The notes: generated by a model from the sequence alone, not told the origin. Counted from the first letter of the stretch, positions 25,132-34,764 are shown. The stretch: 64,000 nucleotides of DNA from an uncultured Acidimicrobiales bacterium (GCA_937922805.1 CALAJV010000003.1:418806-482805); one strand, 5' to 3'. Translations and numbers: made by a program.

Positions 25132-25595
25132 GTGTGGATTCACAACTTTCAACCGTGGCTGCTGCGGCCACACCTGAACCGCAACAAGATCAACCGCTGC
25201 CGATCTCGATGGCATCGATTAGATGGGCGGCGGCCGCAGGCTTAGCGCTGTTTGGTGTCTTGTCTTTGCTGTCGACCGACGACGGTCCGGTTCTTTGCCC
25301 CTATCGACGTTGTACCGGTGGATACTGCCCCGGCTGTGGGCTAACAAGAGCGGGCGGACACCTTCTTCGTGGTCAGCTCGCTGCGAGCTGGGCTCAACAT
25401 CCCTATATGGTGTTCCTAGCCGCTCAACTCCCCATCGCAGGCCTGTCCTGGATCATCGGGTCGGCCAAGCTGAAAGCTAGGTTGTTCGGCGCAAAAGGCA
25501 AAATCCTGGCCTTTAACACAGTGCTATTGCTCGGGATCTGGGTGTTCCGATTGGCGTCGGGTGAGATCCCTCTCCCCTTCCCATCCCACTGGTGA
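25128..25595 (+). CDS. DUF2752 family membrane protein
   Basis: A 155-residue protein with the DUF2752 signature: CPYRRCTGGYCPGCGLTRAG, i.e. Cys pairs around TGxxCPGCGxTR, then AASWAQHPYMVFL and further hydrophobic helices. GTG start overlapping the DUF4190 stop. Function unknown; the Cys-rich segment may bind a metal. This coupling of two small membrane proteins suggests they act together. Confidence 0.88.
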   Translation: MSVDSQLSTVAAAATPEPQQDQPLPISMASIRWAAAAGLALFGVLSLLSTDDGPVLCPYRRCTGGYCPGCGLTRAGGHLLRGQLAASWAQHPYMVFLAAQLPIAGLSWIIGSAKLKARLFGAKGKILAFNTVLLLGIWVFRLASGEIPLPFPSHW

Positions 25596-25644
25596 ATCAA
25601 TAGCAAAAGGGTTTCCGACGTTCGCGCTCCGAAGTGGGTAGCGC

Positions 25645-26952
25645 TTATTCGAGCAATCCGAGCTTCTGTTTGAGTCGTAAGACTCGGCTTACGGCGTCGT
25701 CTAGGCGGGCCTGGCTGATTCGGCCATCAACGACCGCTTCGTTGAGCGCGGCGACGGTAGTCTCCAAACTGGGCGGGATCAGCAGAATATCAGCGCCAGC
25801 CACTACCGACGCAACCATGAGTTCTGCTTCGCTTTCGCCACCGACAGCGCCCATGTTTAAGGCGTCAGTCATAACTACACCGTCAAAACGTAAGTCGTCT
25901 TTGAGGAGCTGCTGAATGATGACATCGGAGGTGGTTGCCGGGTTTCCTGACTCGTCAAGCTGCGGCACCGCCAAGTGGCCAACCAAAACAATCGCAACGT
26001 CTTGGGCTATTGCAGCTTCAAACGGCAACCGGTCTCGGGCGGCCCAATCCTGTTTACTCATGTCCAAGACGGGCAACGACTGATGGCTGTCGGTTGTCGT
26101 GGGGCCGTGACCCGGCCAATGCTTCGCCGCTGCAGCCACACCAGACTGTTGAAGACCGTTCACCGATGCCTGCACCATCTCGGAGACAACCTCCGGGTTA
26201 CTTCCGTAGGAACGGTCACCGATGAATCCGGCACCATTCTCTGGTAGCACGTCTGCGACTGGCGCCAGCACAACATTGATGCCCTGATACCGCAATTGTT
26301 GACCGGTAATGAATGCTGCCTCATTCACTCGAGCCGCGTCACCCGATAGCTCTAAGGCCGACTGAAATGTTGTCACACCGTCGCTGACTCGACTGACTTT
26401 GCCGCCCTCTTGGTCAATCGCTATTAGCAGGCCTGAGTCGCCGCTTTCCGCCGCCACCGACTGCAACCCGCGAGACAGTGATCGTAGTTGTTCTGCCGAT
26501 GCGACATTGTTTTCAAGATAGATCACGCCGCCAACTTGGTATTGACGGACGACTTCAGCCGGCGTGTCGAAGCCGTGGTCCAAGCGGTTCTGAGCCGACT
26601 CCTCTTCGGTAGTAACATCAGCGGCTGTGCCAGCAAGAACCGGCATGAGTAGTTGACCGATCTTCTGTTCTAGCGTCATGGCAGAGACTCGATCAGCGAT
26701 GACTTCGGCTGATTCAATGTCGCTCTCGGACGGCTCGATACTTACAATTTGATCGTCGTTGGTTTGATCCTCAACAACGATTGAGTCCTCGTCGGATTGG
26801 GCGGCTTCATCGGCCACGTCAACCGGGCTGGCGGTCTCGGCCGGTGACGAACATGACGCAACCAACAGAGCCAGGACAACTGCAACTGCTAGACCAGGTG
26901 CGGTTCGGACGGACCGCGCCGACCAGGACACACTCTTGGATCTCAACGCCAC
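25645..26952 (-). CDS. GH3 beta-N-acetylhexosaminidase-like lipoprotein (NagZ-type)
   Basis: A 435-residue exported enzyme. The signal peptide ends in the lipobox LVASC (Cys34), so it would be lipid-anchored by Lgt. An Asp/Glu-rich linker precedes the GH3 domain, whose landmarks are EQKIGQLLMPVLAG, IAIDQEGGKVSRV, the KHWPGHGPTTTDSH loop (general acid-base His of NagZ-type enzymes) and VVMTDALNMGAV with the nucleophile Asp. It probably trims GlcNAc from peptidoglycan or chitin fragments outside the membrane. GTG start 6 nt after TACGCT and no Shine-Dalgarno. It is convergent with the DUF2752 gene. Confidence 0.9.
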   Translation of the reverse strand: MALRSKSVSWSARSVRTAPGLAVAVVLALLVASCSSPAETASPVDVADEAAQSDEDSIVVEDQTNDDQIVSIEPSESDIESAEVIADRVSAMTLEQKIGQLLMPVLAGTAADVTTEEESAQNRLDHGFDTPAEVVRQYQVGGVIYLENNVASAEQLRSLSRGLQSVAAESGDSGLLIAIDQEGGKVSRVSDGVTTFQSALELSGDAARVNEAAFITGQQLRYQGINVVLAPVADVLPENGAGFIGDRSYGSNPEVVSEMVQASVNGLQQSGVAAAAKHWPGHGPTTTDSHQSLPVLDMSKQDWAARDRLPFEAAIAQDVAIVLVGHLAVPQLDESGNPATTSDVIIQQLLKDDLRFDGVVMTDALNMGAVGGESEAELMVASVVAGADILLIPPSLETTVAALNEAVVDGRISQARLDDAVSRVLRLKQKLGLLE

Positions 26953-26958
26953 AGTCTA

Positions 26959-26964
26959 AGCGTA
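26959..26964 (-). promoter_or_regulatory. -10 box TACGCT for leaderless GH3 gene
   Basis: Minus-strand TACGCT, 6 nt (tagact), then the GTG of the GH3 lipoprotein gene. Same hexamer as upstream of the M20 peptidase. Confidence 0.5.
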
Positions 26965-27102
26965 GGTTCAGAAAGGTCGATAACAGACAACCTGTCACGG
27001 AAATCCTCATTTTTGCCATCGCAGCAGCCCAAGTCCGCCAAGTTAGCGACAGCGAGACTTGACAATCTAGTTACTCCGCCTTCGAGCGCTGTCGAGCGAC
27101 GC

Positions 27103-29964
27103 TCAGTTCAGGATGGCATCGACTGTGTTGACCGTCTCATTTGCGTCGAGACATACCGACGATGTGTACCACCGACTACCGTTATTCTCGAACGTGGTTC
27201 CCGACGGTGCTATAAACGTTACGGCGTAGCATCCGCTAGATGTGGTCAGGCGGTATGAGCCTGCGCCGTCGGTAACAGTCGCTTCGAGGTAGGTTCCTCG
27301 AGCGCCGTCAGCCGACAAGGTCCAAAGCTCGACGCTGACCCCGGAAACACCTGCGCCATTGCGGGTCACCCGGTCGCCGATCGTTCCTTCGTTACCCGAC
27401 GCTCCGGCCAGAGTGGCATCGATACTGTCGTTTGTCTCGCCGGCAGCTACACAAAAATTACTAGTGGACCATTGGGATCGAGACGAGGCGAACGTCTGCC
27501 CAGAATCGGCGATGAAGGTAACCGCGTAACAGCCGCCAGCTGTAAGGCCGAACGAATAGTCGCCGTTATTGTTCGTAGCCGCGCTGCCAAGCCAATTATT
27601 CCGTCCTTCATCAAACAAGTCGACGGTCATGTCACCGACACCGTTGCCAGCCGCATCGGTTACCTGACCACCTACTGAGGTGATCGTTGGAGAGGCCCAT
27701 CGTTGTGGCCTCGCTGGAGCGGTCGGCCTGCTGAGTCGGGCTTGGCTCGTCATTGGGTTTCCCTGAATACCAATCGGGGAACTCGGTATTACCTTCTTCA
27801 CCATCTCAGAGGTGTTTCCAGCGCTGTCGATAGCCAACGCGGATACGCTCTTGCCTACCCGGAGTCGAGAGTCCTGAAATGAGAAGGTTCCATCGGGACG
27901 AGCCGTGACTGTTCCCAGCCACGACTGACCAATACCAGTTTCAGCGCTAGCCGGATTGAGCAGACCGTCGGCTGTTGTCGTTCCCGATCCGTAGATCTCA
28001 ACGACACATCCGGCGCAGGCAGTGCCGTATACCTCACCTCGGTTGTTGACCCAGCCCATCCCAGACAGCTCGGGGGTGTTCAGAAGAAGATGTGGTCCAT
28101 CGTCTTGATCGCCTGGGTCGTTTACGTTTGGTCCACCAGGGTGAATGTCGATTGCGCCCAAGCTGACGGTGTCGGTAAGTAGCGCCCAGCCCGAACCCGC
28201 TGCTCGCCGATAAACATTGTTGGCACTATTAACACCCCACATCGACCCATCAGCCCCAACCGAAACATGAACAAGACGACCACCAACCTCCTGCCAAGCC
28301 CCATTCACAAACCGATAAATCCGCTCACCACTATCAACCGCAACCGCCTGATCAAAACTCTGAGCATCAACCTGCACCAACGTCAAACTGTCCGGCATAA
28401 GCTCCCAGCTACCCGAACCCGCTGCTCGCCGATAAACATTGTTGGCACTATTAACACCCCACATCGACCCATCAGCCCCAACCGAAACATGAACAAGACG
28501 ACCACCAACCTCCTGCCAAGACCCATTCACAAACCGATAAATCCGCTCACCACTATCAACCGCAACCGCCTGATCAAAACTCTGAGCATCAACCTGCACC
28601 AACGGTGCGGTGGTGCTGCCACCTTCATTGCGGTAGAACGTATTCTGTCGCAGTGCATTACCTACCGTCTTCTCCGATGGATAGCGGGTGGTTGAACTCA
28701 TCCCGACTTCGGTGTTCACAACTTTGATGCCACTGCGACCATTGTTGGCGATTAGATTATCGATCATCGACATGTCATGACCGTTCAAATTGATGCCGAA
28801 CATTCCATTGCCGGCTGGGCTCCCAGCTGCACCAACCCCGATTCGGTTGCCAACAAAGACGTTGCCACCTGAGTAGTTGTGTCGATGTTTTATGCCATCA
28901 AAGAGCGAGTTGGCGATGACGTTGTCGGCGATGTAATTGTCGTTCGCATTGTCCTTAATCAACATGCCTTGGGTGTTACTGGTGTGGGGAGCGACGCTGT
29001 CGCCATTAGCTAACGTACCGATGTAGTTGCCGATCACCTGGTTTTGAAGGGCATCGTGAGACATGTCGACCCCTCCGTGAAAGCCGTTGCTTGTCGTTTG
29101 GTTGTTGCCCGAAATTAGGTTCCGTTCCAACGGTTGGCCACCACCGATCAAATTGCCTGAAGTCCACCACTGAAGATCTATGCCAATTCTTTGCGGCAAG
29201 TTTGACTGCAAATCAGGACGCAATCCGATGACGTTGTTCTGAACGAAGTTCTGAGTTGTTTCACCATGGTTGATACTCACGCCCCAGGTTCCGTTGCCTG
29301 AGATGACGTTACGATCAGCCAGCGTTGGGGCACCGATCTCATTGCGGTCTGGACCGAGGGCTAGATGGACGCCAAAGGTATAGCGGGTTGTGGCCGTGAA
29401 CGCGTAGTGGTTGCCGTTCGCCAGGGGCCCGACAAAGTTGCCGACAATACGGTTTCCGTCAGCGGCCTCACCGACTAAATATACGTTGGAGCTAAAACCA
29501 GTAATCGACAAGCCGCGAACCGTATTCCCGGCCGACTCGATACGGATTCCTTCGGTAAGACCGGCGCCGACGAGCTCCACCATAATCTTGGCGTTGGAGC
29601 CATCGTTCGCGGTGTTTACTGCTGCTCCGGACTGGGTGTACCCATCGATGGTGGTGGCTCCGGTTTGATCATTAAGCGGCGGGAGACGAGTCGCTGGGGT
29701 GATCCGCTTCACTCCACCGCCCGGGATAGAGAACTCGATCCGGTTGGGCCCGGTTGTGGCGTTTGACTGTTCGATAGCTGCCCGGAGTGAACATTGGTTG
29801 TCGGCAGAACGGCAAACACCATCGGCAAGGTTGGCGTCAACGCCGTCGGTCGTTGTGGTGACGGTCATCACCGAACCCGAAGCTTGGGCTTGTGCTGGGA
29901 CCGGCACTAAGGCCAAGGTGCTGGCAATAACCAACGTTTGAAAAGCTCGTCGCGTTCTTTGCAC
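27103..29964 (-). CDS. Secreted right-handed beta-helix protein with tectonin-like and SdrD-B-like domains
   Basis: 953 residues. Signal peptide ending near AQAQA (about 27). Residues 50-70 carry the CSLRAAIEQSNA element common to secreted beta-helix proteins, followed by a long region of parallel-beta-helix repeats (NVISGNGTWG, NYIGTLANGD). Residues about 454-591 hold two near-identical tectonin-like modules (QSFDQAVAVDSGERIYRFVN). A CxxC segment (CAGCVVEIYGSG) follows, then two C-terminal CnaB/SdrD-B-like modules (VGDMTVDLFDEG; GVSGVSVELWTL), each ending in a Cys pair. Probably an extracellular polysaccharide-binding or -cleaving, or adhesion, protein. GTG start with an AAGGGCGG element upstream. 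No catalytic residues can be assigned. Confidence 0.82.
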   Translation of the reverse strand: MQRTRRAFQTLVIASTLALVPVPAQAQASGSVMTVTTTTDGVDANLADGVCRSADNQCSLRAAIEQSNATTGPNRIEFSIPGGGVKRITPATRLPPLNDQTGATTIDGYTQSGAAVNTANDGSNAKIMVELVGAGLTEGIRIESAGNTVRGLSITGFSSNVYLVGEAADGNRIVGNFVGPLANGNHYAFTATTRYTFGVHLALGPDRNEIGAPTLADRNVISGNGTWGVSINHGETTQNFVQNNVIGLRPDLQSNLPQRIGIDLQWWTSGNLIGGGQPLERNLISGNNQTTSNGFHGGVDMSHDALQNQVIGNYIGTLANGDSVAPHTSNTQGMLIKDNANDNYIADNVIANSLFDGIKHRHNYSGGNVFVGNRIGVGAAGSPAGNGMFGINLNGHDMSMIDNLIANNGRSGIKVVNTEVGMSSTTRYPSEKTVGNALRQNTFYRNEGGSTTAPLVQVDAQSFDQAVAVDSGERIYRFVNGSWQEVGGRLVHVSVGADGSMWGVNSANNVYRRAAGSGSWELMPDSLTLVQVDAQSFDQAVAVDSGERIYRFVNGAWQEVGGRLVHVSVGADGSMWGVNSANNVYRRAAGSGWALLTDTVSLGAIDIHPGGPNVNDPGDQDDGPHLLLNTPELSGMGWVNNRGEVYGTACAGCVVEIYGSGTTTADGLLNPASAETGIGQSWLGTVTARPDGTFSFQDSRLRVGKSVSALAIDSAGNTSEMVKKVIPSSPIGIQGNPMTSQARLSRPTAPARPQRWASPTITSVGGQVTDAAGNGVGDMTVDLFDEGRNNWLGSAATNNNGDYSFGLTAGGCYAVTFIADSGQTFASSRSQWSTSNFCVAAGETNDSIDATLAGASGNEGTIGDRVTRNGAGVSGVSVELWTLSADGARGTYLEATVTDGAGSYRLTTSSGCYAVTFIAPSGTTFENNGSRWYTSSVCLDANETVNTVDAILN
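28190..28604 (-). repeat. Two 193-bp direct repeats encoding tectonin-like modules
   Basis: 28190-28382 and 28412-28604 are identical except for one base (Ala versus Ser codon), with a period of 222 bp. The coding strand here favours GTT, GGT, GAT, TTT codons, unlike the rest of the gene, which suggests recent duplication and possibly recent import of this module. The 29-bp spacers differ. Confidence 0.9.
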
Positions 29965-29996
29965 CTGAAATACCGCCCTTGTGCCTTATGTGTCTG

Positions 29997-30016
29997 GGGT
30001 GAACCAAGGTTCACCC
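29997..30016. promoter_or_regulatory. 20-bp palindrome (operator-like) between beta-helix gene and ung
   Basis: GGGTGAACC-aa-GGTTCACCC, 9-nt perfect arms with a 2-nt centre, 33 nt upstream of the beta-helix start. The loop is too short for an RNA hairpin, so a dimeric repressor site is the better reading. A related gttgaacctt lies 20 nt further on. The regulator is not identifiable. Confidence 0.5.
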
Positions 30017-30212
30017 AGAACCCAACTAACGATAGTTGAACCTTAGACAAGGTAGTGTCGGCCGGAGATCAACCCACCTCCTTCACACCCCCGAGGCACA
30101 ATTGCTTAATCGGCTGGACGTACTAGACCGGAACTGATTCGGGGCCGGCGTGTGTAGTCCGCCAACCGAGTGGTTCTCAACGTCCAGATCTGACCGTAGG
30201 ATCGAGAATCTC

Positions 30213-30878
30213 ATGAAGACTGACTGGAACCCAATTCTGAGGACCGAGTTTGAAAAACCGTATTGGCACTCGCTTCAACAATTCGTACACCAAGAGCGAA
30301 CCAATCACGAGGTTTATCCACCCGATGACCAAGTGTTTGCGGCCCTCCACCTAACTCCATACGAAACAGTTCGAGTTCTGATTCTTGGTCAAGATCCCTA
30401 TCACGGACCAGGCCAAGCTCACGGACTGTGCTTCTCTGTGGCGCATGGCGTGCCGATCCCTCCGTCATTGAAGAACATCTATAAAGAACGTGAAGCCGAC
30501 CTTGGCCTGCCCGCTCCGGATCATGGGTCGTTAATCGACTGGGCCAAACAAGGTGTGCTGTTGCTAAATACAACCCTCACCGTTCGAGCTCGACAGGCAG
30601 CTTCACATCAAAACCAAGGTTGGGAACGCTTTACCGACGAAGTAATTCAAGCCGTGTCGGCCAAAGACGAACACGTCGTATTTGTTCTTTGGGGTGCCGC
30701 AGCTGGCAAAAAGCGCGAACTGATTAATACCGACAAACACACAATCGTCGCCTCTCCCCACCCGTCGCCATTATCAGCTCATCGGGGCTTCTTCGGGTCT
30801 CGCCCATTCTCGACTATCAATGAGGCGCTAGCCGGCAGCGGTCAAGAGCCGATTGATTGGCAGATTTCCGAAACCTAA
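30213..30878 (+). CDS. ung: Uracil-DNA glycosylase (family 1)
   Basis: 221 residues from ATG 30213, the start that gives the usual family length (frame open 21 codons further upstream). Catalytic motif A GQDPYH (59-64; Asp61 activates water), KNIYKEREADLG in the middle, GVLLLNTTLTVR (uracil-binding Asn) and motif B HPSPLSAHRGF with the catalytic His. Removes uracil from DNA to start base-excision repair in the cytoplasm. Its stop overlaps the convergent aldolase gene by 4 nt. Confidence 0.95.
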   Translation: MKTDWNPILRTEFEKPYWHSLQQFVHQERTNHEVYPPDDQVFAALHLTPYETVRVLILGQDPYHGPGQAHGLCFSVAHGVPIPPSLKNIYKEREADLGLPAPDHGSLIDWAKQGVLLLNTTLTVRARQAASHQNQGWERFTDEVIQAVSAKDEHVVFVLWGAAAGKKRELINTDKHTIVASPHPSPLSAHRGFFGSRPFSTINEALAGSGQEPIDWQISET

Positions 30879-31666
30879 TAGATCGCCCCATCCCCTCGCA
30901 CCGAACCGACCTCTCCTCTAGCGATAGCAAGTGCGTTTTCAACGCCCGCATTCAGCGCCAACAGATCTGACGTAACGGTGACCATCTGAAAGCCCTGCTC
31001 AAGTCTCATCGGAACCAGATGTTCAGCTGTGTGTATCCCTGGCGCAACGCCGTGACGACGACAACAAGCGACGATAGCTGCCAATGCTTCTTGGAAGCGG
31101 CTATCGGTGTGGTCCGACCCCGGTGGTAGCCCCAGGCTGATTGAAAGATCGGCTGGTCCAACGTAAATAGCGTCGACTCCTGGGGTGCTAACTATTTCGT
31201 CGAGGTGGCTCAAGGCTTCCACAGTTTCGACCATTGGAATGCATGCAACCTCACGATTGGCCTCTTCGAAATAGTTGTTTCCTAAGGCTGGCGCTGCTCG
31301 GGCTGGGCCAAAGCTCCGCGAACCATCTGGGGCATACCGGCACGACGCAACCGCCTGTAGCGCCTGATCTGCGGTGTTGACCATTGGAACGATGACACCC
31401 ATAGTTCCTGCGTCCAACAATTTGCCGATTATGCCAGGCTCGTTCCACGGGGCACGAGCTATCGGCACAGCCGAAGACCGCTGCAAGGCTTGAAGCGACG
31501 GCACTACGTCGCCGTAGTCGAGCAAGCCGTGCTGCAAATCCACGCAGATGTAATCAAAGTCCAGAGCCCCGAGACCCTCCAACGCAGCTGGGTTCGGACT
31601 TGAGATCCACAAACCCAAAGTGTTCGTCTCGGTCTGCCACTTCTCTTTCAACGTATTTGTTCGCAC
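30875..31666 (-). CDS. HpcH/HpaI family class II aldolase
   Basis: 263 residues of the pyruvate-aldolase (HpcH/HpaI, GarL-like) family. Motifs: VDLQHGLLDYGD (catalytic His), PIARAPWNEPG (Arg), GVIVPMVNTADQA, the metal ligands Glu in CIPMVETVEAL and Asp in YVGPADLSISLG. It would cleave a 2-keto-4-hydroxy acid into pyruvate and an aldehyde; the natural substrate is not evident from the neighbours. GTG start 6 nt after TAGGTT. Convergent with ung. Confidence 0.88.
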   Translation of the reverse strand: MRTNTLKEKWQTETNTLGLWISSPNPAALEGLGALDFDYICVDLQHGLLDYGDVVPSLQALQRSSAVPIARAPWNEPGIIGKLLDAGTMGVIVPMVNTADQALQAVASCRYAPDGSRSFGPARAAPALGNNYFEEANREVACIPMVETVEALSHLDEIVSTPGVDAIYVGPADLSISLGLPPGSDHTDSRFQEALAAIVACCRRHGVAPGIHTAEHLVPMRLEQGFQMVTVTSDLLALNAGVENALAIARGEVGSVRGDGAIY

Positions 31667-31672
31667 CGTTGC

Positions 31673-31678
31673 AACCTA
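31673..31678 (-). promoter_or_regulatory. -10-like box TAGGTT for leaderless aldolase gene
   Basis: Minus-strand TAGGTT, 6 nt (gcaacg), GTG. It belongs to the recurring TANNNT-N6-RTG set. Confidence 0.45.
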
Positions 31679-31723
31679 GCCCAGTCCGAGCCAGCGAAGA
31701 AAGTAGGTTCGCGCTACGCCGGC

Positions 31724-33226
31724 CTATCTCGGCTGACGTACCATTCGAGCCAAAGTTGGCCGAAGCCGAGGAACAGGCAGCTTCGTTAGGGCCAGCAGTA
31801 ACGGATAGATCTCCAAGCGACCAAGCAACATATTGACGATGGCGACCATCCGACCAAACGCAGTGATGGCCATAAAGTCACTTCGAGGGCCGATATTCCC
31901 TAAGCCAGGCCCGACGTTGCCAACGGTGGTTGCTGAAGCCGAGAAAGCGGTTATGAGATCTACCCCGCTGAGAGCGATGAGCAGACCCCCACCTCCGAAC
32001 GCGGCCAGGGCCAGAGCGATAAAGCCGAGCACTTGTAGGGCTACCGGGTCCGCTACTACATTGTCGCCGACTCGAATTGGTCTGACTAGTCCAGGGTGCA
32101 GTTTTCTGAGCGTTTCTCGGTGGGCAAAGCTAGCGATGGCCAGGACTCGAACCATCTTGATACCACCAGAAGTTGATCCGGCCATAGCTCCAATCGGAAG
32201 CAAGATCAGAATCACCGCTTGAGCGGCGTCGCTCCATTGGATGTAGTCGACGGTCCCGTACCCCGTTGTTGAGACGATAGCTACGACGGTGAACAGAGCA
32301 CCTCGAAACCCTTCAGCGTCGCGGTACTCGGGTCCAGCGGCAATAAAGACAACCACCGATGCGATCGATACAACAAGTGTGTAGACCCTAAACTCAACCG
32401 ATCGAAGCAGCGGACCCGGCTTTCCTCGCAGCAGTCGGTACAGAAGAGTGAAACTTGAACCGACGGTAAACATCGCAAAGATAGCTATCCATTCAATCAC
32501 TGCTGACTCGAAGTGACCAAGCGAAAGGGTGTACGAAGAAAATCCACCAGTCGACACTGTGGTCATACTGTGGTTGACTGCTTCCAGAAAAGTCATTCCG
32601 GCGGCCATATAGGCGACGATAAGCACGAGCGTGAAAAGCAGGTAGACACCCCAAAGCCGCCGTGCGGTTGAACGAACTCGAGGGGTTAGCCGCTCCCCTG
32701 TCGGACCAGGTGCTTCGGCTTGAAGCAAGCCCATTCCCATGCTTCCAGCCGTGGGTAGTACTGCAACAACGAGAACAATTACACCCATTCCCCCGAGCCA
32801 TTGGGTCATCGAGCGCCAAAAGATAACTCCAACCGACGCGTCGAATGTGGTTGCATCTGTCGGAGATTGCTGCAGGACTGTCGCCCCCGTGGTGGTGAAC
32901 CCGGACATCGATTCGAACATGGCCTGATCGAAAGTCGTAAGCGTGCCGGTTAAAAGGTAGGCAACCATGCCGATCATCGCCATGGTCAGCCATGCCGCTG
33001 TTACCGAGGCGAACACGTCGACGACCGGTGTTCGTCGTGGCACCTCGGTTCCCCACCACATGCAAGACCCAAGGACGCAGCCCCCGATCCCCAATGATCC
33101 GAGCCAAGCCCAGTCCGTCGTGTCCCCTGCGATTATCTCAACGCCGGCCGAGAGCAGCAGACCTGCTCCACAAAAAGCCAAGGTGAGTCCAACGATGTGG
33201 AGAACCAGATTTGGCCGTTTGGTCAC
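31724..33226 (-). CDS. trkH: TrkH-type potassium uptake membrane subunit
   Basis: A 500-residue polytopic protein with four pore-loop repeats typical of TrkH/KtrB: SGFTTTGATVL, VSTGGFSSYTLS, IVSTTGYGTVDY and ASATTVGNVGPGLG. Also GSTSGGIKMVRVL, a conserved cytosolic-loop stretch. It forms the K+ translocation channel gated by TrkA. Its GTG start overlaps the trkA stop by 4 nt, so the pair is translationally coupled. About 57 nt separate its stop from the divergent side of the aldolase gene. Confidence 0.94.
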   Translation of the reverse strand: MTKRPNLVLHIVGLTLAFCGAGLLLSAGVEIIAGDTTDWAWLGSLGIGGCVLGSCMWWGTEVPRRTPVVDVFASVTAAWLTMAMIGMVAYLLTGTLTTFDQAMFESMSGFTTTGATVLQQSPTDATTFDASVGVIFWRSMTQWLGGMGVIVLVVAVLPTAGSMGMGLLQAEAPGPTGERLTPRVRSTARRLWGVYLLFTLVLIVAYMAAGMTFLEAVNHSMTTVSTGGFSSYTLSLGHFESAVIEWIAIFAMFTVGSSFTLLYRLLRGKPGPLLRSVEFRVYTLVVSIASVVVFIAAGPEYRDAEGFRGALFTVVAIVSTTGYGTVDYIQWSDAAQAVILILLPIGAMAGSTSGGIKMVRVLAIASFAHRETLRKLHPGLVRPIRVGDNVVADPVALQVLGFIALALAAFGGGGLLIALSGVDLITAFSASATTVGNVGPGLGNIGPRSDFMAITAFGRMVAIVNMLLGRLEIYPLLLALTKLPVPRLRPTLARMVRQPR

Positions 33227-34581
33227 GTCTCTCGCGATCCAAACAGTGCTTTAGCTCCAGATAGGGCGTTCGGTCGACCAAAAATTATTGCATGATCGCC
33301 TGCCTTGAGAATCGTGTGACCTCGAGCGATCTCAGCTGACCCGCCGGGTCGAGTAACCGCTCCAATCAAGATCTCAGCGGGAAGGCTAAGGTCGGCAACG
33401 GTAGATCCATCCGCTTTCGAGTCTGGAGCGATCACGATTTCATCGACTTCAGAGTCACTTTCAAGAAAAGTAGCGACCGCAGTGGCGCCACCGCGAACTT
33501 TACCCAAAACGGCGTTGGCCAACGCGGTCCGCGGACTTAGGGCGGCGTCGATACCGAGACGCCGCACCAACGGCAGCAACGCTAGCCGATGGAGAACGGC
33601 CACAGTAAAGCGAGTTCCCTCAGAAATACCAAAGGCACAGGCCAACACGTTGGAAGCATCTTCGCCGGTGGCGGCGATCACTGCGTCCATCGATCCGATT
33701 GATTCGTGCAGCAGCAATTCGGTGTCAGTAACGTCGCCTTGAACAACCAGGGTTCGTTGGAAACATTGCGATAGATGCTGCGCCCGCCTCGCATCGCGCT
33801 CAATCATCACAACCGAGACGCCCTCGTACTCAAGCCGTTTGGCTAACCGCTCGCCGACGGCGCCGCCTCCGAGAATCATGACCTTTTGAGCTGGGTTACC
33901 GCCAACGCCAAGCATCGTTAGCAGTTTCTGCTGCGCTTGGCTTTTGCAAAGAACCCGGACGTGATCACCAGGAAGAATGATTTGAGCGCCACCGGGAACA
34001 ACAGTCTCGCCGTCCCTCGTCAGCGCTCCGACGAGAAACTCGTTGTCGTCGCCCATGGAACGACCGATTTCTTCCAGCGTCCGATTAGCGAGCACCGCTC
34101 CTTCGGCAACAACTGCCCCAAGAACGACGAGCTCGCCCTGAGCCATGGGGTAAACCTCGTCGGCACCAGTGCTATGTATCAGTTCGAGAATCTCGTCAGC
34201 AGTTTCCGCATCAGGATCAACGACAACGTCGGCTCCGACTGCAGCTATCAGGCTGGCGCTGGATTCGTCTCGGAGTCCATCAGACTCAACCCGAACGACA
34301 GTTGTTTCAACGCCGTGTTCTTTGGCCACTAGCGAAGCGATCAGGTTCACCTCGTCGTTTTGGGTGACTGCGGCCAGGATCGACGCCCGGTCAATACCAG
34401 CCTCGACCAACACCGACGGATTTGAACCGCTGCCGGTGATTACTTGGATGTCTAACTCAGCACCGATCTCGCGTGACTTAGCCGGATCGCTCTCAACCAT
34501 GACAACGTCGAGGCCTTCGGCCCTGAGACGTTCGGCTAGGAAGCCGCCAACTTCACCTGCTCCAATTATGACTACATGCAC
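33223..34581 (-). CDS. trkA: TrkA potassium-uptake regulatory protein (double RCK)
   Basis: 452 residues with two RCK/TrkA-N Rossmann domains, each beginning with a glycine-rich NAD motif (VVIIGAGEVGGFLAERL at 3-19; MILGGGAVGERLAKRL at about 235), each followed by a TrkA-C domain. Such duplicated TrkA proteins form the cytosolic gating ring of TrkH channels. GTG start; no strong ribosome-binding site. First gene of the trkA-trkH pair; the 183-nt gap toward parA shows no clear element. Confidence 0.93.
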   Translation of the reverse strand: MHVVIIGAGEVGGFLAERLRAEGLDVVMVESDPAKSREIGAELDIQVITGSGSNPSVLVEAGIDRASILAAVTQNDEVNLIASLVAKEHGVETTVVRVESDGLRDESSASLIAAVGADVVVDPDAETADEILELIHSTGADEVYPMAQGELVVLGAVVAEGAVLANRTLEEIGRSMGDDNEFLVGALTRDGETVVPGGAQIILPGDHVRVLCKSQAQQKLLTMLGVGGNPAQKVMILGGGAVGERLAKRLEYEGVSVVMIERDARRAQHLSQCFQRTLVVQGDVTDTELLLHESIGSMDAVIAATGEDASNVLACAFGISEGTRFTVAVLHRLALLPLVRRLGIDAALSPRTALANAVLGKVRGGATAVATFLESDSEVDEIVIAPDSKADGSTVADLSLPAEILIGAVTRPGGSAEIARGHTILKAGDHAIIFGRPNALSGAKALFGSRET

Positions 34582-34764
34582 GGTGCTAGATATCCAACCG
34601 GTATACGACTATTGCCGGTCCCGACGATAGCGCTTACTAGTAGCCGTCGGGCGAAGAGAGCTCTTTATAAGGCTTTAGCCGCAACCTTGAGACACCGCAG
34701 AGGCGGGTCAGGTTTCTTATAGTTCGACGGTAGGGCGGGATCGGACGATCCGGCCAGTCAAGGC

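Noticed and set aside
28267..28695. 142-codon plus-strand frame with internal repeats
   Set aside because: It is the reverse complement of the duplicated tectonin-like module; the repeats are inherited from the real coding strand.
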